From NCBI GenBank assembly GCA_003024785.1, contig PUQB01000973.1:1-64000 (forward strand): 64,000 nt of DNA. The letters are read 5' to 3'. Below are positions 63,611 to 64,000 of the stretch, in pieces. Numbering within the stretch: the stretch's first letter is position 1; the number at the start of each line of letters is the position of its first letter. A program made the position numbers and the translations under genes. The stretch is from Selaginella tamariscina (lineage: Eukaryota > Streptophyta > Lycopodiopsida > Selaginellales > Selaginellaceae). A model generated the notes under the pieces. It was given only the letters and a program-made list of their open reading frames with translations, was not told the DNA's origin and did not search any database.

Positions 63611-63810
63611 AAAATGGGCATGATACGTAAAAATGGGAATATAAAATAAATTGCTAATTAATACTTAAGTTTTAATTATTAATTAATTATTTAATTAATA
63701 TATAATTAAGCCTTAAATATTAATTAATTAATAAATTAATCCTTCAATAACCTTACTTAGTAAGGAATATTCCTAAAATATTTAGAATATTCATATCATT
63801 CTTCATTTTA
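63611..63810. mobile_element. Third copy of the AT-rich inverted-repeat element
   Basis: The left end gttgtaactaaaatgggcat is the inverse of the right end at 3571-3592 (cattcccattttagttacaac). The interior is ttaattaat-rich as in the other copies. The right end (near 63800) is decayed. Confidence 0.5.
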
Positions 63811-63835
63811 AAATAGTTTACAATAATTAAAAAAT

Positions 63836-63978
63836 ACTATTAAACATAATTACAAATGAAATCATTTTTTTATCAACATGTTAATTTTTTTATAAATACT
63901 TTAAAAAATACTATTAAATATAATTACAAATGAAATCATTTCCTTATCAACATGTTAATTTTTTTATAAATACTTTCT
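63836..63978. repeat. Direct repeat, two units of ~74 bp
   Basis: tactattaaacataattaca through ttttataaatactt is followed directly by a second, nearly identical unit that differs at a few positions. Confidence 0.85.
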
Positions 63979-64000
63979 TCCTAACCATACAGAAAAATCT

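Overview
This is a nuclear window from a streptophyte plant. Evidence: TTTAGGG-type telomere-like tracts, spliced genes with GT-AG introns, and plant gene families (ACR-type ACT-repeat protein, thylakoid PsbP-domain protein, P450 reductase, plant-type calcineurin-B-like protein, theta-class GST, EXA1-like GYF protein, VAL-type B3-CW factor, PPR remnants). A recognisable IFT22/RABL5 gene (an intraflagellar-transport small GTPase) argues for motile sperm and against a flowering plant. A bryophyte, lycophyte, fern or charophyte is the natural reading; the exact lineage cannot be fixed from sequence alone.

Layout. 1-1.6 kb: decayed LINE end and a tRNA-Lys-like sequence. 1.6-5.7 kb: AT-rich spacer with telomere-like tracts and a short inverted-repeat element. 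5.7-19 kb is a compact gene island: ACR (+), PsbP-domain protein (-), NADPH-cytochrome P450 reductase (-), then an AT-rich gap, IFT22 (-) divergent from a calcineurin-B-like gene (+) across 92 bp, and theta GST (+). 19-29 kb: AT-rich, with two copies of a ~160-bp inverted-repeat element and a broken hAT transposon. 29.2-38.8 kb: a GYF-domain gene of about 33 exons. 39-48 kb: repeat-rich, with a decayed Ty1/copia element (about 42.7-47.6 kb) inserted in a short tandem array. 48.6-49.7 kb: an unrecognised spliced gene (-), then PPR pseudogene pieces. 53.8-56.4 kb: a VAL-like B3-CW gene whose 5' exons are triplicated and whose 5' half is copied again at 57.0-58.1 kb. 58-64 kb: AT-rich satellite-like repeats.

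Two properties run through the gene island. Many introns carry GT/AC/GA/CT/AT microsatellites just downstream of the 5' splice site, on both strands, following the direction of transcription. Most otherwise intact genes also show isolated one- or two-base reading-frame slips inside conserved domains, several beside C or G runs. That looks more like uncorrected long-read indels than gene death, but cannot be proved here. Exon coordinates were worked out by hand from splice signals and family similarity, and may be off by a few bases.
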